This document shows, in pieces, positions 18,995 through 28,203 of a stretch of DNA of 64,000 bases. A model generated the notes under the pieces. That model was not told where the DNA came from, searched no databases, and was given only the letters and a program-made list of their open reading frames with translations. How positions within the stretch are numbered: the first letter of the stretch is position 1; every line of letters begins with the position of its first letter. The translations under genes were made by a program, and so were the position numbers. The stretch is from Pseudoxanthobacter soli DSM 19599. Its GTDB lineage: Bacteria > Pseudomonadota > Alphaproteobacteria > Rhizobiales > Segnochrobactraceae. The DNA is taken from contig NZ_FRXO01000001.1 in assembly GCF_900148505.1 (NCBI RefSeq), positions 620,001-684,000 on the forward strand, given 5' to 3'.

Positions 18995-19019
18995 CGGGGC
19001 AGGGTTGCGCCCTGCCCCG
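18995..19019 (+). terminator. Strong hairpin after leuA
   Basis: CGGGGCAGGG (18995-19004) and CCCTGCCCCG (19010-19019) form a perfect 10-bp stem with a 5-nt loop, 20 bp after the leuA stop. No T-run follows, so it may act with Rho or stabilise mRNA ends between these convergent genes. A close relative of this hairpin occurs at 20331. Confidence 0.45.
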
Positions 19020-19072
19020 TCCGCAATGGCGGGGGACGACCGGATATCCGCTGTCGTGCCGTCGGCCTGCGC

Positions 19073-19627
19073 TTATGCGGCCAGCGCCTGGATCTGGGCC
19101 TGAGCCGCTTCCAGCGCCCGCTTCTGCATCTCTTCGCCCAGCGCCAGCCCTTCGGCCCGCACGAAGCTCAGATCCGTCACGCCGAGGAGGGTGAAGAAGG
19201 CGGTGAGGTGGCCTTCCTGATGGTCGAATGCGGCATAGGGGGAGCCGGAGGTGAAGATGCCGCCGCGCGAGGACACGACAATCACCTTCTGGTTGCCGCA
19301 CAAACCTTCCGGGCCACTGGCACCGTAACGGAACGTCTTCCCCGGCACCGCGATGTGATCGAGCCATATCTTCAGTTGCGACGGGATGCCGAAATTGTAC
19401 ATCGGCGCGCCGATCACGACGGTGGTGGCCGAGAGAAACTCTTCCAGCACGACCGGATCGCCCCCGCCTATCTGCATGAGGTGCGGCAGCGGCTGGGATG
19501 CAAGATCACGGAACACCACCGTTTCGGAGGGGTTCGCGGCCTTGAGGTGGGCCACGACCTCCGCGCTGAGGGAGCGGCTGACGCTGTTGGCGCCGTTTAT
19601 GCTGCTATCGACATGCAGTATGGTCAT
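19073..19627 (-). CDS. azoR: FMN-dependent NADH-azoreductase
   Basis: 184 residues, flavodoxin-like fold. AzoR reduces azo compounds and quinones by two-electron transfer with FMN and NADH, which limits quinone stress. Family blocks: LHVDSSINGANSVSRSLS (FMN phosphate loop), VIGAPMYNFGIPSQLKIWLDHI (highly conserved), TFRYGASGPEGL, and VVSSRGGIF. The start at 19627 is the family start (MTILHVDSS); an upstream GTG/ATG would add a non-conserved leader. It is divergent from the HxlR regulator with a perfect operator-like palindrome between them, matching the YodB-AzoR1 arrangement of Bacillus. Confidence 0.95.
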   Translation of the reverse strand: MTILHVDSSINGANSVSRSLSAEVVAHLKAANPSETVVFRDLASQPLPHLMQIGGGDPVVLEEFLSATTVVIGAPMYNFGIPSQLKIWLDHIAVPGKTFRYGASGPEGLCGNQKVIVVSSRGGIFTSGSPYAAFDHQEGHLTAFFTLLGVTDLSFVRAEGLALGEEMQKRALEAAQAQIQALAA

Positions 19628-19646
19628 CGAAACGCATCCTAGTTTC

Positions 19647-19661
19647 ACCAGGTAACCTGGT
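19647..19661. promoter_or_regulatory. Candidate HxlR operator
   Basis: ACCAGGT-A-ACCTGGT is a perfect 7+7 palindrome with one central base, 20 bp upstream of the azoR start and 59 bp upstream of the HxlR start. The position suits repression of azoR and autoregulation. Confidence 0.55.
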
Positions 19662-19719
19662 TCCATTACGATGCAGAGGATATTGAGAGAACCACGGCGG
19701 CACGCAAGGAGGCACTTTG

Positions 19720-20121
19720 ATGTTGCAGAGGCACACCGAGGTAACCACCGAATTTAGAAGAGACGAGTGCAATCCTATCACCCGAGATGTTCTGACGCGG
19801 GTGGGAGATAAATGGACTGTCTTTACAGTCGTTGTTCTTGGAGGCGGCCCGAAGCGCTTCAATGAACTGAAACGTTCCATCGACGGCATTTCGCAGCGGA
19901 TGCTGACATTGACGCTCCGGACGCTGGAACGGGATGGAATCGTGACGCGGAGCGTTTTTCCCACGGTGCCGCCGCGCGTGGACTATGCCCTGACGCCGCT
20001 CGGCATGACGCTGCTGCGGACGTTGAAAGATCTCCACGACTGGGTCAGCAGCAATGCGGACGAGATCACGCAGGCGCGGGCCGCGTTCGACCGCAGGAGC
20101 GCAGTTCAACAGCCGCTATAG
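19720..20121 (+). CDS. HxlR-family (YodB-like) transcriptional regulator
   Basis: 133 residues, the compact winged-helix HxlR family (CNPITRDVLTRVGDKWTVFTVVVL, RFNELKRSIDGISQRMLTLTLRTLERDGIVTR, DYALTPLG). A perfect AAGGAGG ribosome site lies 7 nt before the ATG. The protein has one cysteine, C17, at the family's conserved N-terminal position, which in YodB and HypR senses quinones and disulfide stress. Divergent from the azoreductase gene and probably its repressor. Redox sensing by C17 is inference from family and context. Confidence 0.93.
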   Translation: MLQRHTEVTTEFRRDECNPITRDVLTRVGDKWTVFTVVVLGGGPKRFNELKRSIDGISQRMLTLTLRTLERDGIVTRSVFPTVPPRVDYALTPLGMTLLRTLKDLHDWVSSNADEITQARAAFDRRSAVQQPL

Positions 20122-20215
20122 CGCGGGCGGCGACCGCGCTCACGGGCAGAGTCTGCTGGCCGATCGCGGCGACGACAGCGACGGCCTTCCGGTCAAGGCG
20201 GATGTGGCAACGCGG

Positions 20216-20320
20216 GAGAATACCCCGTTCAGACCGAACCGGTCTGAACGACGAGGATCGCCTGAAAGCTTTGAATCCGGAGCGATTTCTTGCCGATCGG
20301 ATGATTTCATCCGTTCAAAC
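20216..20320 (+). repeat. Dispersed palindromic repeat, copy 1
   Basis: It contains the palindrome CGTTCAGACCGAACCGGTCTGAACG-like core followed by CTTTGAATCCGGAGCG and a second, decayed palindrome. It is about 100 bp and strongly similar to the copy at 20381 and the inverted copy at 46919. It lies in the 372-bp gap between the HxlR gene and pyc, which holds no gene. Confidence 0.65.
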
Positions 20321-20330
20321 TGCGGTCTCA

Positions 20331-20357
20331 CCGGGGCAGGGGTGCGCCGTGCCCCAG
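20331..20357 (+). repeat. Second copy of the GC-rich hairpin seen after leuA
   Basis: GGGGCAGGGGTGCGCCGTGCCCC differs from the hairpin at 18995 at a few positions and shares flanks (ACC before, GTCCGC after). It sits between the two palindromic repeat copies. Two similar hairpins 1.3 kb apart suggest another dispersed intergenic element. Confidence 0.45.
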
Positions 20358-20380
20358 TCCGCGCTGCCGGTGGAGGCCGC

Positions 20381-20496
20381 TAGTGCATATCCCGTTCAGA
20401 TCGGATCCATCTGAACGATAAGGATATGCTCTAGCTTTTGACTCTGGAGCGATTTCTTGTCGATCTGATGATTCCATCAGATCGGAAAGCGCTCTA
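20381..20496 (+). repeat. Dispersed palindromic repeat, copy 2 (best preserved)
   Basis: A 116-bp element made of two palindromes. The first is TAGTGCATATCC..GTTCAGAT / ATCTGAAC..GGATATGCTCTA (20381-20433). The second is GAGCG..CGATCTGATGAT / ATCAGATCG..GCGCTC (20448-20494). The last three bases CTA form, on the other strand, the TAG stop codon of pyc. Confidence 0.75.
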
Positions 20497-23400
20497 CCCC
20501 TCGAACACCACGAGCAGGTCCTTCGCGTCGATGGGCGAACCGGCGGAGACCAGCACCTCGGCGATCTTGCCGTCGCGCTCGGCGTGCAGGACGGTTTCCA
20601 TCTTCATCGCCTCGATGGACAGCAGCACGTCGCCGGCGGAGACCGCCTGCCCCGGCTTGACGGCGAGCGTCGCCACCACGCCCGGCATCGGCGCGGCGAC
20701 ATGGGCGGCGTTGCCCTCCTCCGCCTTGCGGCGGGCCGCCCGCGCGCCCGCGCCGGCATTGCGGTCTGGCACGCGGACGATGCGGGGCTGGCCGTTCAGT
20801 TCGAAGAAGACGCGGACCTGCCCCTCCTCGTCCGGCTCGCCGATGGCCTGGCAGCGCACCACCATGGTCTTGCCGGGTTCGAGATCGACCAGGATCTCCT
20901 CGCCCGGCTGCAGGCCGTAGAAATAGACCGGCGTCGGCAGGGTGCTGACCGGGCCATAGGTGTCGTAGGCCCTGGCGAAGTCGGTGAAGACCTTCGGATA
21001 CATCAGGTAGGACGCCAGATCGCGGTCGGAAATGGTGCCGCCGACCTTCGCGGCGATCTGCGCCCGCTCCGCCTCCAGATCGGCATCGGCGAGCAGCGAG
21101 CCCGGCCGGACGGTGATCGGTTCGCCGCCCTTCAGCACCTTCTTCTGCAAGGCTTCCGGGAAGCCGCCGGGCGGCTGGCCGAGGTCGCCACGGAACAGGC
21201 CGACCACGGATTCCGGGAACGCGACGTCGCGGCCGGGATCGAGCACGTCGGCCGGCGTCAGGTCGGACGAGACCATCATCAGCGCCATGTCGCCCACGAC
21301 CTTGGAGGACGGCGTGACCTTCACGATGTCGCCGAACATCTGGTTGACGTCGGCATAGGCGCGCGCGACCTCGTGCCAGCGGCTTTCGAGGCCGAGCGAG
21401 CGGGCCTGTTCCTTGAGGTTGGTGAACTGGCCGCCCGGCATCTCGTGCAGGAACACCTCGGACGCCGGCGCCTGCAGGTTCGCCTCGAAGGCGCGGTACT
21501 GGTTGCGCACGGCCTCCCAGTAGAACGACAGCTTGCGGATGACCTCCGGGTCGAGCCCGGTGTCGCGCTCGGTCCCCTTCAGCGCCTCGACGATGGAGCC
21601 GAGGCAGGGCTGCGACGTGAGGCCGGAGAACGCATCCATCGCCGCGTCCACTGCATCGACGCCGGCATCGACCGCCGCGAGCACGGTTGCCGCGGAGATG
21701 CCGGAGGTGTCGTGGGTGTGGAAATGGACGGGAAGGCCGACTTCCTCGCGCAGTGCCTTCACCAGCACCCGCGCGCCGGCCGGCTTCAACAGGCCGGCCA
21801 TGTCCTTGATGCCGATGATGTGGCAGCCGGCGGCCTCGAGTTCCTTGGCGAGCGAGACGTAATATTTCAGCGAGTATTTCGCCCGCCGCGGGTCGAGCAG
21901 GTCGCCGGTGTAGCAGATCGCGCCCTCGCAGAGCTTATTGGCCTCGGCGACGGCATCGATGGAGACACGCATGTTCTCCACCCAGTTCAGGCAGTCGAAC
22001 ACGCGGAACAGGTCGACGCCGCCAGCCGCGGCCTGCCGGACGAAGAAGCGCACCACGTTGTCGGGATAATTGGCATAGCCGACGCCGTTGGAGCCGCGCA
22101 GCAGCATCTGCAACAGGATGTTCGGCGCCTTCGCGCGGATATCGGCCAGCCGCTCCCACGGGTCTTCCGTGAGGAAGCGCATCGCGACGTCGAAGGTAGC
22201 CCCGCCCCAGCATTCGAGCGACAGCAGCGACGGCAGCCCGCGGGCATAGGCCTCGGCGGCGGCGGCGATGTCGTGGCTGCGCATCCGGGTGGCGAGCAGC
22301 GACTGGTGCGCGTCGCGCATGGTGGTGTCGGTCACGAGCACGCGCCGCTCGGTGCGCATCCATTTCGCGAACGCCACCGGGCCGTCGAGATCGAGACGCT
22401 GGCGCGTGCCGTTCGGAATCGGTCCGCTGCCGAAATCGGGCACCGCGGGCTTGAGGGCATCGGCGTGCGGCTTCGGCCGGTCCTTGACCTCCGGATGGCC
22501 GTTGACGGTGACGTCGGCGACGTAGGTCAGGATCTTGGTGGCGCGGTCGCGGCGGCGCACCTGTGCGAACAGCTCCGGCGTCTGGTCGATGAAGCGGGTG
22601 GTGTAGGAGCTGTCGAGGAATTTCGGGTGGGTGATGACGTTCTCGAGGAAGGCGAGGTTCGTCGCCACGCCGCGGATGCGGAACTCGCGCAGCGCGCGGT
22701 GCATGCGGGCGATCGCCTCGTCGGGCGTCGGCGCCCACGCGGTGAGCTTCTCCAGAAGCGGGTCATAGAACCGGGTGATGACCGCGCCGGAATAGGCGGT
22801 GCCGCCGTCGAGGCGGATGCCGAAGCCGGTCGCGCCGCGATAGGCGGTGATGCGGCCGTAGTCAGGGACGAAGTTCTGCTCGGGATCCTCGGTGGTGATG
22901 CGGCACTGCAGGGCGTGGCCGTTGAGGACGATCTTTTCCTGCGGCGGCACGCCTGATTCCGGGGTGCCGATGACGGCGCCTTCGAGAATGCGGATCTGCG
23001 CCTTGACGATATCGATGCCCGTCACCTGCTCGGTGACGGTGTGCTCGACCTGGATGCGCGGGTTGACCTCGATGAAATAGAACTGGCCGGTGTCCGAATC
23101 CATCAGGAACTCGACCGTACCGGCGCCGACATAGTCGACGGCCTTGCCGATATTGAGGGCGTATCCGGCGATCTCCTCGCGCTGGGCATCGGTGAGGTAA
23201 GGCGCCGGGGCGCGCTCGACGACCTTCTGATGGCGGCGCTGCACCGAGCAGTCGCGCTCGAACAGGTGGACGAGATTGCCGTGGGTGTCGCCCAGGATCT
23301 GGGATTCGACGTGGCGGGCGCGCTCCACCAGCTTCTCGAGATAGACCTCGTCCTTGCCGAACGCCGCCTTGGCCTCGCGCTTGGCCGAGAGCACCTCGCG

Positions 23401-23943
23401 GCGCAGGTCCTCGACCGTGCGGATGACGCGCATGCCGCGCCCGCCGCCGCCCCACGACGCCTTCAGCATCACCGGGTAGCCGATGCCGAGCGCCAGCGCC
23501 TCGACCGTCTCCATGTCGTCCGGCAGCGGATCGGTCGCCGGCATCACCGGGACGCCGACGGAGATCGCGAGATTGCGCGCCGCGACCTTGTTGCCGAGGG
23601 TGCGCATGGTCTGCGCCCGCGGGCCGATGAAGATGATGCCGGCCTCGGCGCAGGCATCCGCGAATTCCGGGCTCTCCGACAAGAGGCCGTATCCGGGATG
23701 GATGGCGTCGGCGCCGGCGAGCTTCGCCACACGGATGATTTCGGGGATGGAGAGATAGGCCTCGATGGGGCCCATTCCCTTGCCGATCTGATAGGCCGCA
23801 TCCGCCTTGAAACGGTGCAGCGCGAGCTTGTCTTCCTCTGCGAACACGGCGACCGTTTCGATCCCGAGTTCGTTTGCAGCGCGGAAGACGCGGATGGCGA
23901 TTTCCGAGCGGTTGGCGACGAGAAGGCGCTTGATCGTCTTCAT
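20494..23943 (-). CDS. pyc: Pyruvate carboxylase
   Basis: 1149-residue single-chain enzyme that makes oxaloacetate from pyruvate, bicarbonate and ATP. The biotin carboxylase domain (1-~455) has the glycine-rich [10 protein letters not shown] and [19 protein letters not shown]. The carboxyltransferase TIM barrel (about 530-820) begins [19 protein letters not shown] and carries the metal HTHDT. An allosteric/tetramerisation region follows. The C-terminal biotinyl domain has IEAMKME with biotinyl-Lys at about 1114. The start MKTIKRLL at 23943 is the family start; an in-frame GTG lies 6 nt upstream. The stop codon is formed by the end of a dispersed palindromic repeat. Anaplerotic, and opposes the malic enzyme at 42.6 kb. 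Confidence 0.98.
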   Translation of the reverse strand: MKTIKRLLVANRSEIAIRVFRAANELGIETVAVFAEEDKLALHRFKADAAYQIGKGMGPIEAYLSIPEIIRVAKLAGADAIHPGYGLLSESPEFADACAEAGIIFIGPRAQTMRTLGNKVAARNLAISVGVPVMPATDPLPDDMETVEALALGIGYPVMLKASWGGGGRGMRVIRTVEDLRREVLSAKREAKAAFGKDEVYLEKLVERARHVESQILGDTHGNLVHLFERDCSVQRRHQKVVERAPAPYLTDAQREEIAGYALNIGKAVDYVGAGTVEFLMDSDTGQFYFIEVNPRIQVEHTVTEQVTGIDIVKAQIRILEGAVIGTPESGVPPQEKIVLNGHALQCRITTEDPEQNFVPDYGRITAYRGATGFGIRLDGGTAYSGAVITRFYDPLLEKLTAWAPTPDEAIARMHRALREFRIRGVATNLAFLENVITHPKFLDSSYTTRFIDQTPELFAQVRRRDRATKILTYVADVTVNGHPEVKDRPKPHADALKPAVPDFGSGPIPNGTRQRLDLDGPVAFAKWMRTERRVLVTDTTMRDAHQSLLATRMRSHDIAAAAEAYARGLPSLLSLECWGGATFDVAMRFLTEDPWERLADIRAKAPNILLQMLLRGSNGVGYANYPDNVVRFFVRQAAAGGVDLFRVFDCLNWVENMRVSIDAVAEANKLCEGAICYTGDLLDPRRAKYSLKYYVSLAKELEAAGCHIIGIKDMAGLLKPAGARVLVKALREEVGLPVHFHTHDTSGISAATVLAAVDAGVDAVDAAMDAFSGLTSQPCLGSIVEALKGTERDTGLDPEVIRKLSFYWEAVRNQYRAFEANLQAPASEVFLHEMPGGQFTNLKEQARSLGLESRWHEVARAYADVNQMFGDIVKVTPSSKVVGDMALMMVSSDLTPADVLDPGRDVAFPESVVGLFRGDLGQPPGGFPEALQKKVLKGGEPITVRPGSLLADADLEAERAQIAAKVGGTISDRDLASYLMYPKVFTDFARAYDTYGPVSTLPTPVYFYGLQPGEEILVDLEPGKTMVVRCQAIGEPDEEGQVRVFFELNGQPRIVRVPDRNAGAGARAARRKAEEGNAAHVAAPMPGVVATLAVKPGQAVSAGDVLLSIEAMKMETVLHAERDGKIAEVLVSAGSPIDAKDLLVVFEG

Positions 23944-24347
23944 TTGCACGCGGATGTCCCCTTCCCACGGGCGCGGTTACGCCCCTCATTGCGGCAGGGT
24001 TTCACGGTACGCTGCAGCGCACAAGCCGTTGTCGCGCCGCACGCGCGCCGGTGGTGCGCCGCCACATCCGCCGGTTGGAGGATGACGACGCAGCTACCCC
24101 GCGGGAACGGCATGCAATCGGCAGGCCGAAACGGGAACATCGGCGATGCCATCATTATTATCCTGCAAAATCAGTCGATTATATAAATTTAGGCAATGCT
24201 GATTTGTATGCAGATAAATTCATCGTGGCGGCTTGGCGGCGCGGTTGCGAGTCCATAACATGCGTCCCCAAGCTGCCGCCGACACCGGCAGGTAGCATGC
24301 AGCCTCGCTCCGAGGCACGCACAGCAAAGAAACCAGAGGACGATAAG
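23944..24347. other. Intergenic region between pyc and the peptide-transport operon
   Basis: 404 bp between divergent genes, with no convincing gene. A clear AT-rich patch (about 24150-24230, including ATTATATAAATTTAG) is the likely promoter and regulator-binding region for the operon. TGTATGCA at 24205-24212 is a near-palindrome of the kind bound by GntR-type regulators. I could not assign firm -35/-10 boxes. Confidence 0.45.
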
Positions 24348-25946
24348 ATGCGTTTGCGAACCCTGGCCGGTCTCCTGGCCCTGTCCACCTGCCTTGCGTG
24401 GACGGCCTCCGCTTCCGCCAAGACGCTGGTCTATTGCTCGGAAGGCAGCCCCGAGGGTTGGGGCCCGGCCTTCTACACCTCCGGCACCACCTTCGACGCC
24501 GTGAACCGCACGATCTTCAGCCGCCTGGTGGAGTTCAAGCCGGGTTCGACCGAGATCGGCCCGGGTCTGGCCGAATCATGGGATGTTTCGCCTGACGGCA
24601 AGGAATACACCTTCCATCTCCGCAAGGGCGTGAAGTTCCAGTCCAACGACAAGTTCACCCCGACCCGCGACCTCAATGCCGACGACGTGATCTTCTCGTT
24701 CGACCGCCAGTGGAAGAAGGACAATCCGTTCCACGACGTCAGCGGCGGCTCGTATGAATATTTCGAAGCCATGTCGATGCCGACGCTCTTGAAGTCGATC
24801 GACAAGGTCGACGACTACACGGTGAAGTTCGTGCTGAACGAGCCGAACGCGCCGATGATCGCGAATCTCGGCATGGACTTCGCCTCGATCGTCTCGAAGG
24901 AATATGCCGACAAGATGCTCGCGGCCGGTACCCCCGAGGTGATCGACCAGGAGCCGATCGGAACGGGTCCGTTCCAGCTCGTCGCCTACCAGAAGGACGC
25001 CGTGATCCGGTACAAGGCGTTCCCGGACTATTATGCCGGCAAGCAGCCGATCGACGACCTCGTGTTCGCGATCACGCCGGACGCCTCGATCCGCGCCGAG
25101 AAGCTGAAGGCGGGCGAGTGCAACGTGATCCCCTATCCGAACCCGGCCGACATCGACGGGCTGAAGCAGGACGCGGACCTGAACGTGCTGCAGCAGGAAG
25201 GCCTGAATATCGGCTATCTCGCCTACAACACCACCCAGAAGCCGTTCGACGACGTGCGCGTGCGCAAGGCGCTCAACATGGCGCTGGACAAGAAGGCCAT
25301 CGTCGATGCGGTGTTCCAGGGCACCGGCCAGGTCGCCAAGAACCCGATCCCGCCGACCATCTGGTCCTACAACAAGGAAGTGGTTGACGATCCCTACGAT
25401 CCGGAAGCCGCCAAGAAGCTTCTGGAAGAGGCCGGCGTCAAAGACCTCTCCATGAAGATCTGGGCGATGCCCGTGCAGCGTCCCTACAACCCCAACGCCC
25501 GCCGCATGGCGGAGATGATTCAGGCCGATTTCGAGAAGGTCGGCGTCAAGGCCGAGATCATTTCCTACGAGTGGGGCGAGTACCTGAAGCGGGCCGGCCA
25601 GAAGGACCACGACGGCGCCATCCTGCTCGGCTGGACCGGCGACAACGGCGATCCGGACAACTTCCTCGCGGTGCTGCTGGGCTGCGACGGCGTGGGCACA
25701 TCCAACAACGTCGCCGAGTTCTGCTACAAGCCCTATGAGGACCTGGTGCAGAAGGCCAAGAGCCTGCCCTCGCAGGAAGAGCGCGCCAAGCTCTACGAGC
25801 AGGCCCAGGCGATCTTCAAGGAGCAGGCGCCGTGGGCCACCATCGCCCACTCGCTGGTGACCGTCCCGACCACCAAGAACGTGGTCAACTTCAAGATCGA
25901 CCCGCTCGGCATCCATCGCTTCGACGGCGTGGACATCTCCGAGTAA
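24348..25946 (+). CDS. Peptide ABC transporter, periplasmic substrate-binding protein (DppA-like, SBP family 5)
   Basis: 532 residues. A Sec signal peptide ([22 protein letters not shown]) is followed by a family 5 solute-binding fold: [60 protein letters not shown] and [28 protein letters not shown]. It closely fits DppA, which binds di- and tripeptides in the periplasm, and some relatives bind heme or nickel. It is the first gene of a five-gene operon. The 324-bp gap to the permease suggests that, as usual, the binding protein is made in excess. Confidence 0.94.
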   Translation: MRLRTLAGLLALSTCLAWTASASAKTLVYCSEGSPEGWGPAFYTSGTTFDAVNRTIFSRLVEFKPGSTEIGPGLAESWDVSPDGKEYTFHLRKGVKFQSNDKFTPTRDLNADDVIFSFDRQWKKDNPFHDVSGGSYEYFEAMSMPTLLKSIDKVDDYTVKFVLNEPNAPMIANLGMDFASIVSKEYADKMLAAGTPEVIDQEPIGTGPFQLVAYQKDAVIRYKAFPDYYAGKQPIDDLVFAITPDASIRAEKLKAGECNVIPYPNPADIDGLKQDADLNVLQQEGLNIGYLAYNTTQKPFDDVRVRKALNMALDKKAIVDAVFQGTGQVAKNPIPPTIWSYNKEVVDDPYDPEAAKKLLEEAGVKDLSMKIWAMPVQRPYNPNARRMAEMIQADFEKVGVKAEIISYEWGEYLKRAGQKDHDGAILLGWTGDNGDPDNFLAVLLGCDGVGTSNNVAEFCYKPYEDLVQKAKSLPSQEERAKLYEQAQAIFKEQAPWATIAHSLVTVPTTKNVVNFKIDPLGIHRFDGVDISE

Positions 25947-26270
25947 GCGGCCTGAAGGCCATCCGATGCGGTCCGGGGCGCGCCGATGCGCGCTCCGGTA
26001 CCGGTTCGTGCGTGCCGACGAGAGGCGCGAACCTGCGGGCGCCGACAGTGCCGCCATCGCTTGGCAGTTGCATAACACCTCAAATTAGAATCGATTGAAG
26101 CCGGCTTGTCCGCCATCGCGGCCGTCGAACGGCCCGTCCCTGCGCGGTTCTTCCGCGCTGGCCGGCGCGCGCGGTCGTCGGGTGGCCATGCCGGCCCTCG
26201 CGGCGCGCCGCGACACCATCGGTTCGTCCGGCGCACTCCGAGCGGGGCGATCGCGGACGGGAGACCACTC
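25947..26270. other. Long intercistronic gap with a possible internal promoter
   Basis: 324 bp between the binding protein and permease genes. No gene is evident. TTGGCA (26061-26066) and TAGAAT (26086-26091), 19 bp apart, could be an internal promoter in a locally AT-rich patch. Confidence is low because the spacing is long. Confidence 0.3.
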
Positions 26271-27275
26271 ATGTTGCGTTTCATTTTGAAGCGTCTCGCC
26301 ATCCTGATTCCGACCTTCATCGGCGTCACGATGGTGGCCTTCGTCTTCATCCGCCTCCTGCCCGGCGATCCGGTGATCGTGATGGCGGGCGAGCACGGCA
26401 TCTCGCCCGAACGCCATGCCGAAATGATGGCGCGGTTCGGCTTCGACAAGCCGATCTACGAGCAATACGGCATCTTCCTCTGGAACGTGCTGCACGGCGA
26501 TCTCGGCAATTCCATCGTTTCCAAGAAGCCCGTGATCGAAGAGTTCGCCACCCTGTTCCCCGCGACGCTGGAACTGTCGATCTGCGCCATGGTGTTCGCG
26601 ATCGGCATCGGCATTCCCGCGGGCGTGGTCGCGGCCGTGCGGCGCGGTTCGGTGTTCGACCACACCGTGATGGGAACCGCCCTCGTCGGCTATTCGATGC
26701 CGATCTTCTGGTGGGGCCTGCTCTTGATCATCCTGTTTTCCGGCATCCTGAAATGGACGCCGGTATCGGGCCGCATCGGGCTGCTCTATTTCTTCCCTCC
26801 GGTGACGGGCTTCATGCTGATCGACAGCCTGCTGTCCGGCCAGAAGGGCGCGTTCTCCTCCGCCGTGTCGCACCTCATCCTGCCCTCGATCGTGCTCGGC
26901 ACCATTCCGCTGGCGGTGATCGCCCGGCAGACCCGGTCGGCGATGCTGGAAGTGCTGGGCGAGGACTATGTGCGCACGGCGCGCGCAAAGGGCCTGCCGC
27001 CCTCGCGCGTCGTCGGCCTGCACGCGCTGCGCAATGCCATGATCCCGGTCGTCACCACCATCGGCCTGCAGATCGGGATGCTGATGGCGGGCGCCATCCT
27101 GACGGAAACCATCTTTTCCTGGCCCGGCGTCGGCAAGTGGATGGTCGATTCCGTGTTTCGCCGCGACTACCCGGTCGTCCAGGGCGGATTGCTGCTGATC
27201 GCGGCGATCATCATGCTCGTCAACCTGATGGTCGACGTCGCCTACGGCTTCGTCAACCCGCGCATCCGGCACTGA
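26271..27275 (+). CDS. Peptide ABC transporter permease (DppB-like)
   Basis: 334 residues, six predicted membrane segments. It begins MLRFILKRLAILIPTFIGVTMVAFVFIRLLPGDP, diagnostic of DppB/OppB permeases. The ATPase-contact EAA loop reads VLGEDYVRTARAKGLPPSRVVGLHALRNAMIPVVT. It ends with the typical FVNPRIRH. It pairs with the DppC-like subunit 11 nt downstream to form the inner-membrane channel. Confidence 0.94.
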   Translation: MLRFILKRLAILIPTFIGVTMVAFVFIRLLPGDPVIVMAGEHGISPERHAEMMARFGFDKPIYEQYGIFLWNVLHGDLGNSIVSKKPVIEEFATLFPATLELSICAMVFAIGIGIPAGVVAAVRRGSVFDHTVMGTALVGYSMPIFWWGLLLIILFSGILKWTPVSGRIGLLYFFPPVTGFMLIDSLLSGQKGAFSSAVSHLILPSIVLGTIPLAVIARQTRSAMLEVLGEDYVRTARAKGLPPSRVVGLHALRNAMIPVVTTIGLQIGMLMAGAILTETIFSWPGVGKWMVDSVFRRDYPVVQGGLLLIAAIIMLVNLMVDVAYGFVNPRIRH

Positions 27276-27286
27276 GGGAGAGGGAC

Positions 27287-28201
27287 ATGACGGACACAGC
27301 CTCCCCCTCCACGCCCGCCGCGAACCGCGGCCATCCCCTGATGACGACCCTCGGCGAGGTCTGGGGCTCGTTCTCCGAGAACAAGGGCGCCGTCGCCGGC
27401 CTCATCGTGTTCGTGGCGCTGATCCTCATCGCGGTGTTTGCGCCGCTGATCGCGCCGCATGCCCCCGACATTCAGAACCGCGACGCGCTGCTGCTGCCGC
27501 CGGCCTGGGTGACCGGCGGATCGAGCGAATACCTGCTCGGAACCGACGCCGTGGGGCGCGACATGCTCTCGCGGCTGATCTTCGGCGCCCGCTATTCGCT
27601 GTTCATCGGCCTCGTGGTGGTGTCGCTATCGCTCGTCTCGGGCGTGGCGCTCGGACTGATCGCCGGCTTCCTCGGCGGCTGGGTCGACATCGTCATCATG
27701 CGGGTGATGGACGTCATCCTCGCCTTCCCGAGCCTGCTGCTGGCGCTGGTGCTGGTGGCGATCCTCGGCCCCGGCCTCGACAATGCGATGATCGCCATCG
27801 CGCTCGTGCTCCAGCCGCATTTCGTCCGCCTCACGCGCGGCTCGGTGCTGGCGGAGAAGGAGCGCGACTACGTGATCGCCGTCAGAACCGCCGGCGGCGG
27901 GCCGTTCCGCATCATGGTCAAGACCATCCTGCCGAACTGCGTGGCGCCGCTGATCGTGCAGGCGACGCTGTCGTTCTCCAACGCCATCCTGGAAGCCGCC
28001 GCGCTCGGCTTCCTCGGCATGGGCGCGCAGCCGCCGACGCCGGAATGGGGCACGATGCTGGCCGAGGCGCGCGAGTTCATCCTGCGGGCGTGGTGGGTGG
28101 TGACCTTCCCCGGCCTCGCGATTCTCATCACCGTGCTCGCCATCAACCTGATGGGCGACGGCCTGCGCGACGCGCTCGATCCCAAGCTGAAGAGGGGCTG
28201 A
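27287..28201 (+). CDS. Peptide ABC transporter permease (DppC-like)
   Basis: 304 residues. A cytoplasmic N-terminus is followed by a first membrane helix (AGLIVFVALILIAVFAPLIAPH), then the DppC signature LLGTDAVGRDMLSRLIFGARYSL. The EAA loop (ERDYVIAVRTAGGGPFRIMVKTILPN) and a C-terminal RDALDPKLKRG are typical. A GGGAGAGGG ribosome site precedes the ATG. The stop is 2 nt before the next start, so it is translationally coupled to the ATPase genes. Confidence 0.94.
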   Translation: MTDTASPSTPAANRGHPLMTTLGEVWGSFSENKGAVAGLIVFVALILIAVFAPLIAPHAPDIQNRDALLLPPAWVTGGSSEYLLGTDAVGRDMLSRLIFGARYSLFIGLVVVSLSLVSGVALGLIAGFLGGWVDIVIMRVMDVILAFPSLLLALVLVAILGPGLDNAMIAIALVLQPHFVRLTRGSVLAEKERDYVIAVRTAGGGPFRIMVKTILPNCVAPLIVQATLSFSNAILEAAALGFLGMGAQPPTPEWGTMLAEAREFILRAWWVVTFPGLAILITVLAINLMGDGLRDALDPKLKRG

Positions 28202-28203
28202 CG

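Noticed and set aside
20122-20493. Insertion sequence between the HxlR gene and pyc
   Set aside because: No transposase frame; the structure is two copies of a short palindromic repeat plus a hairpin.
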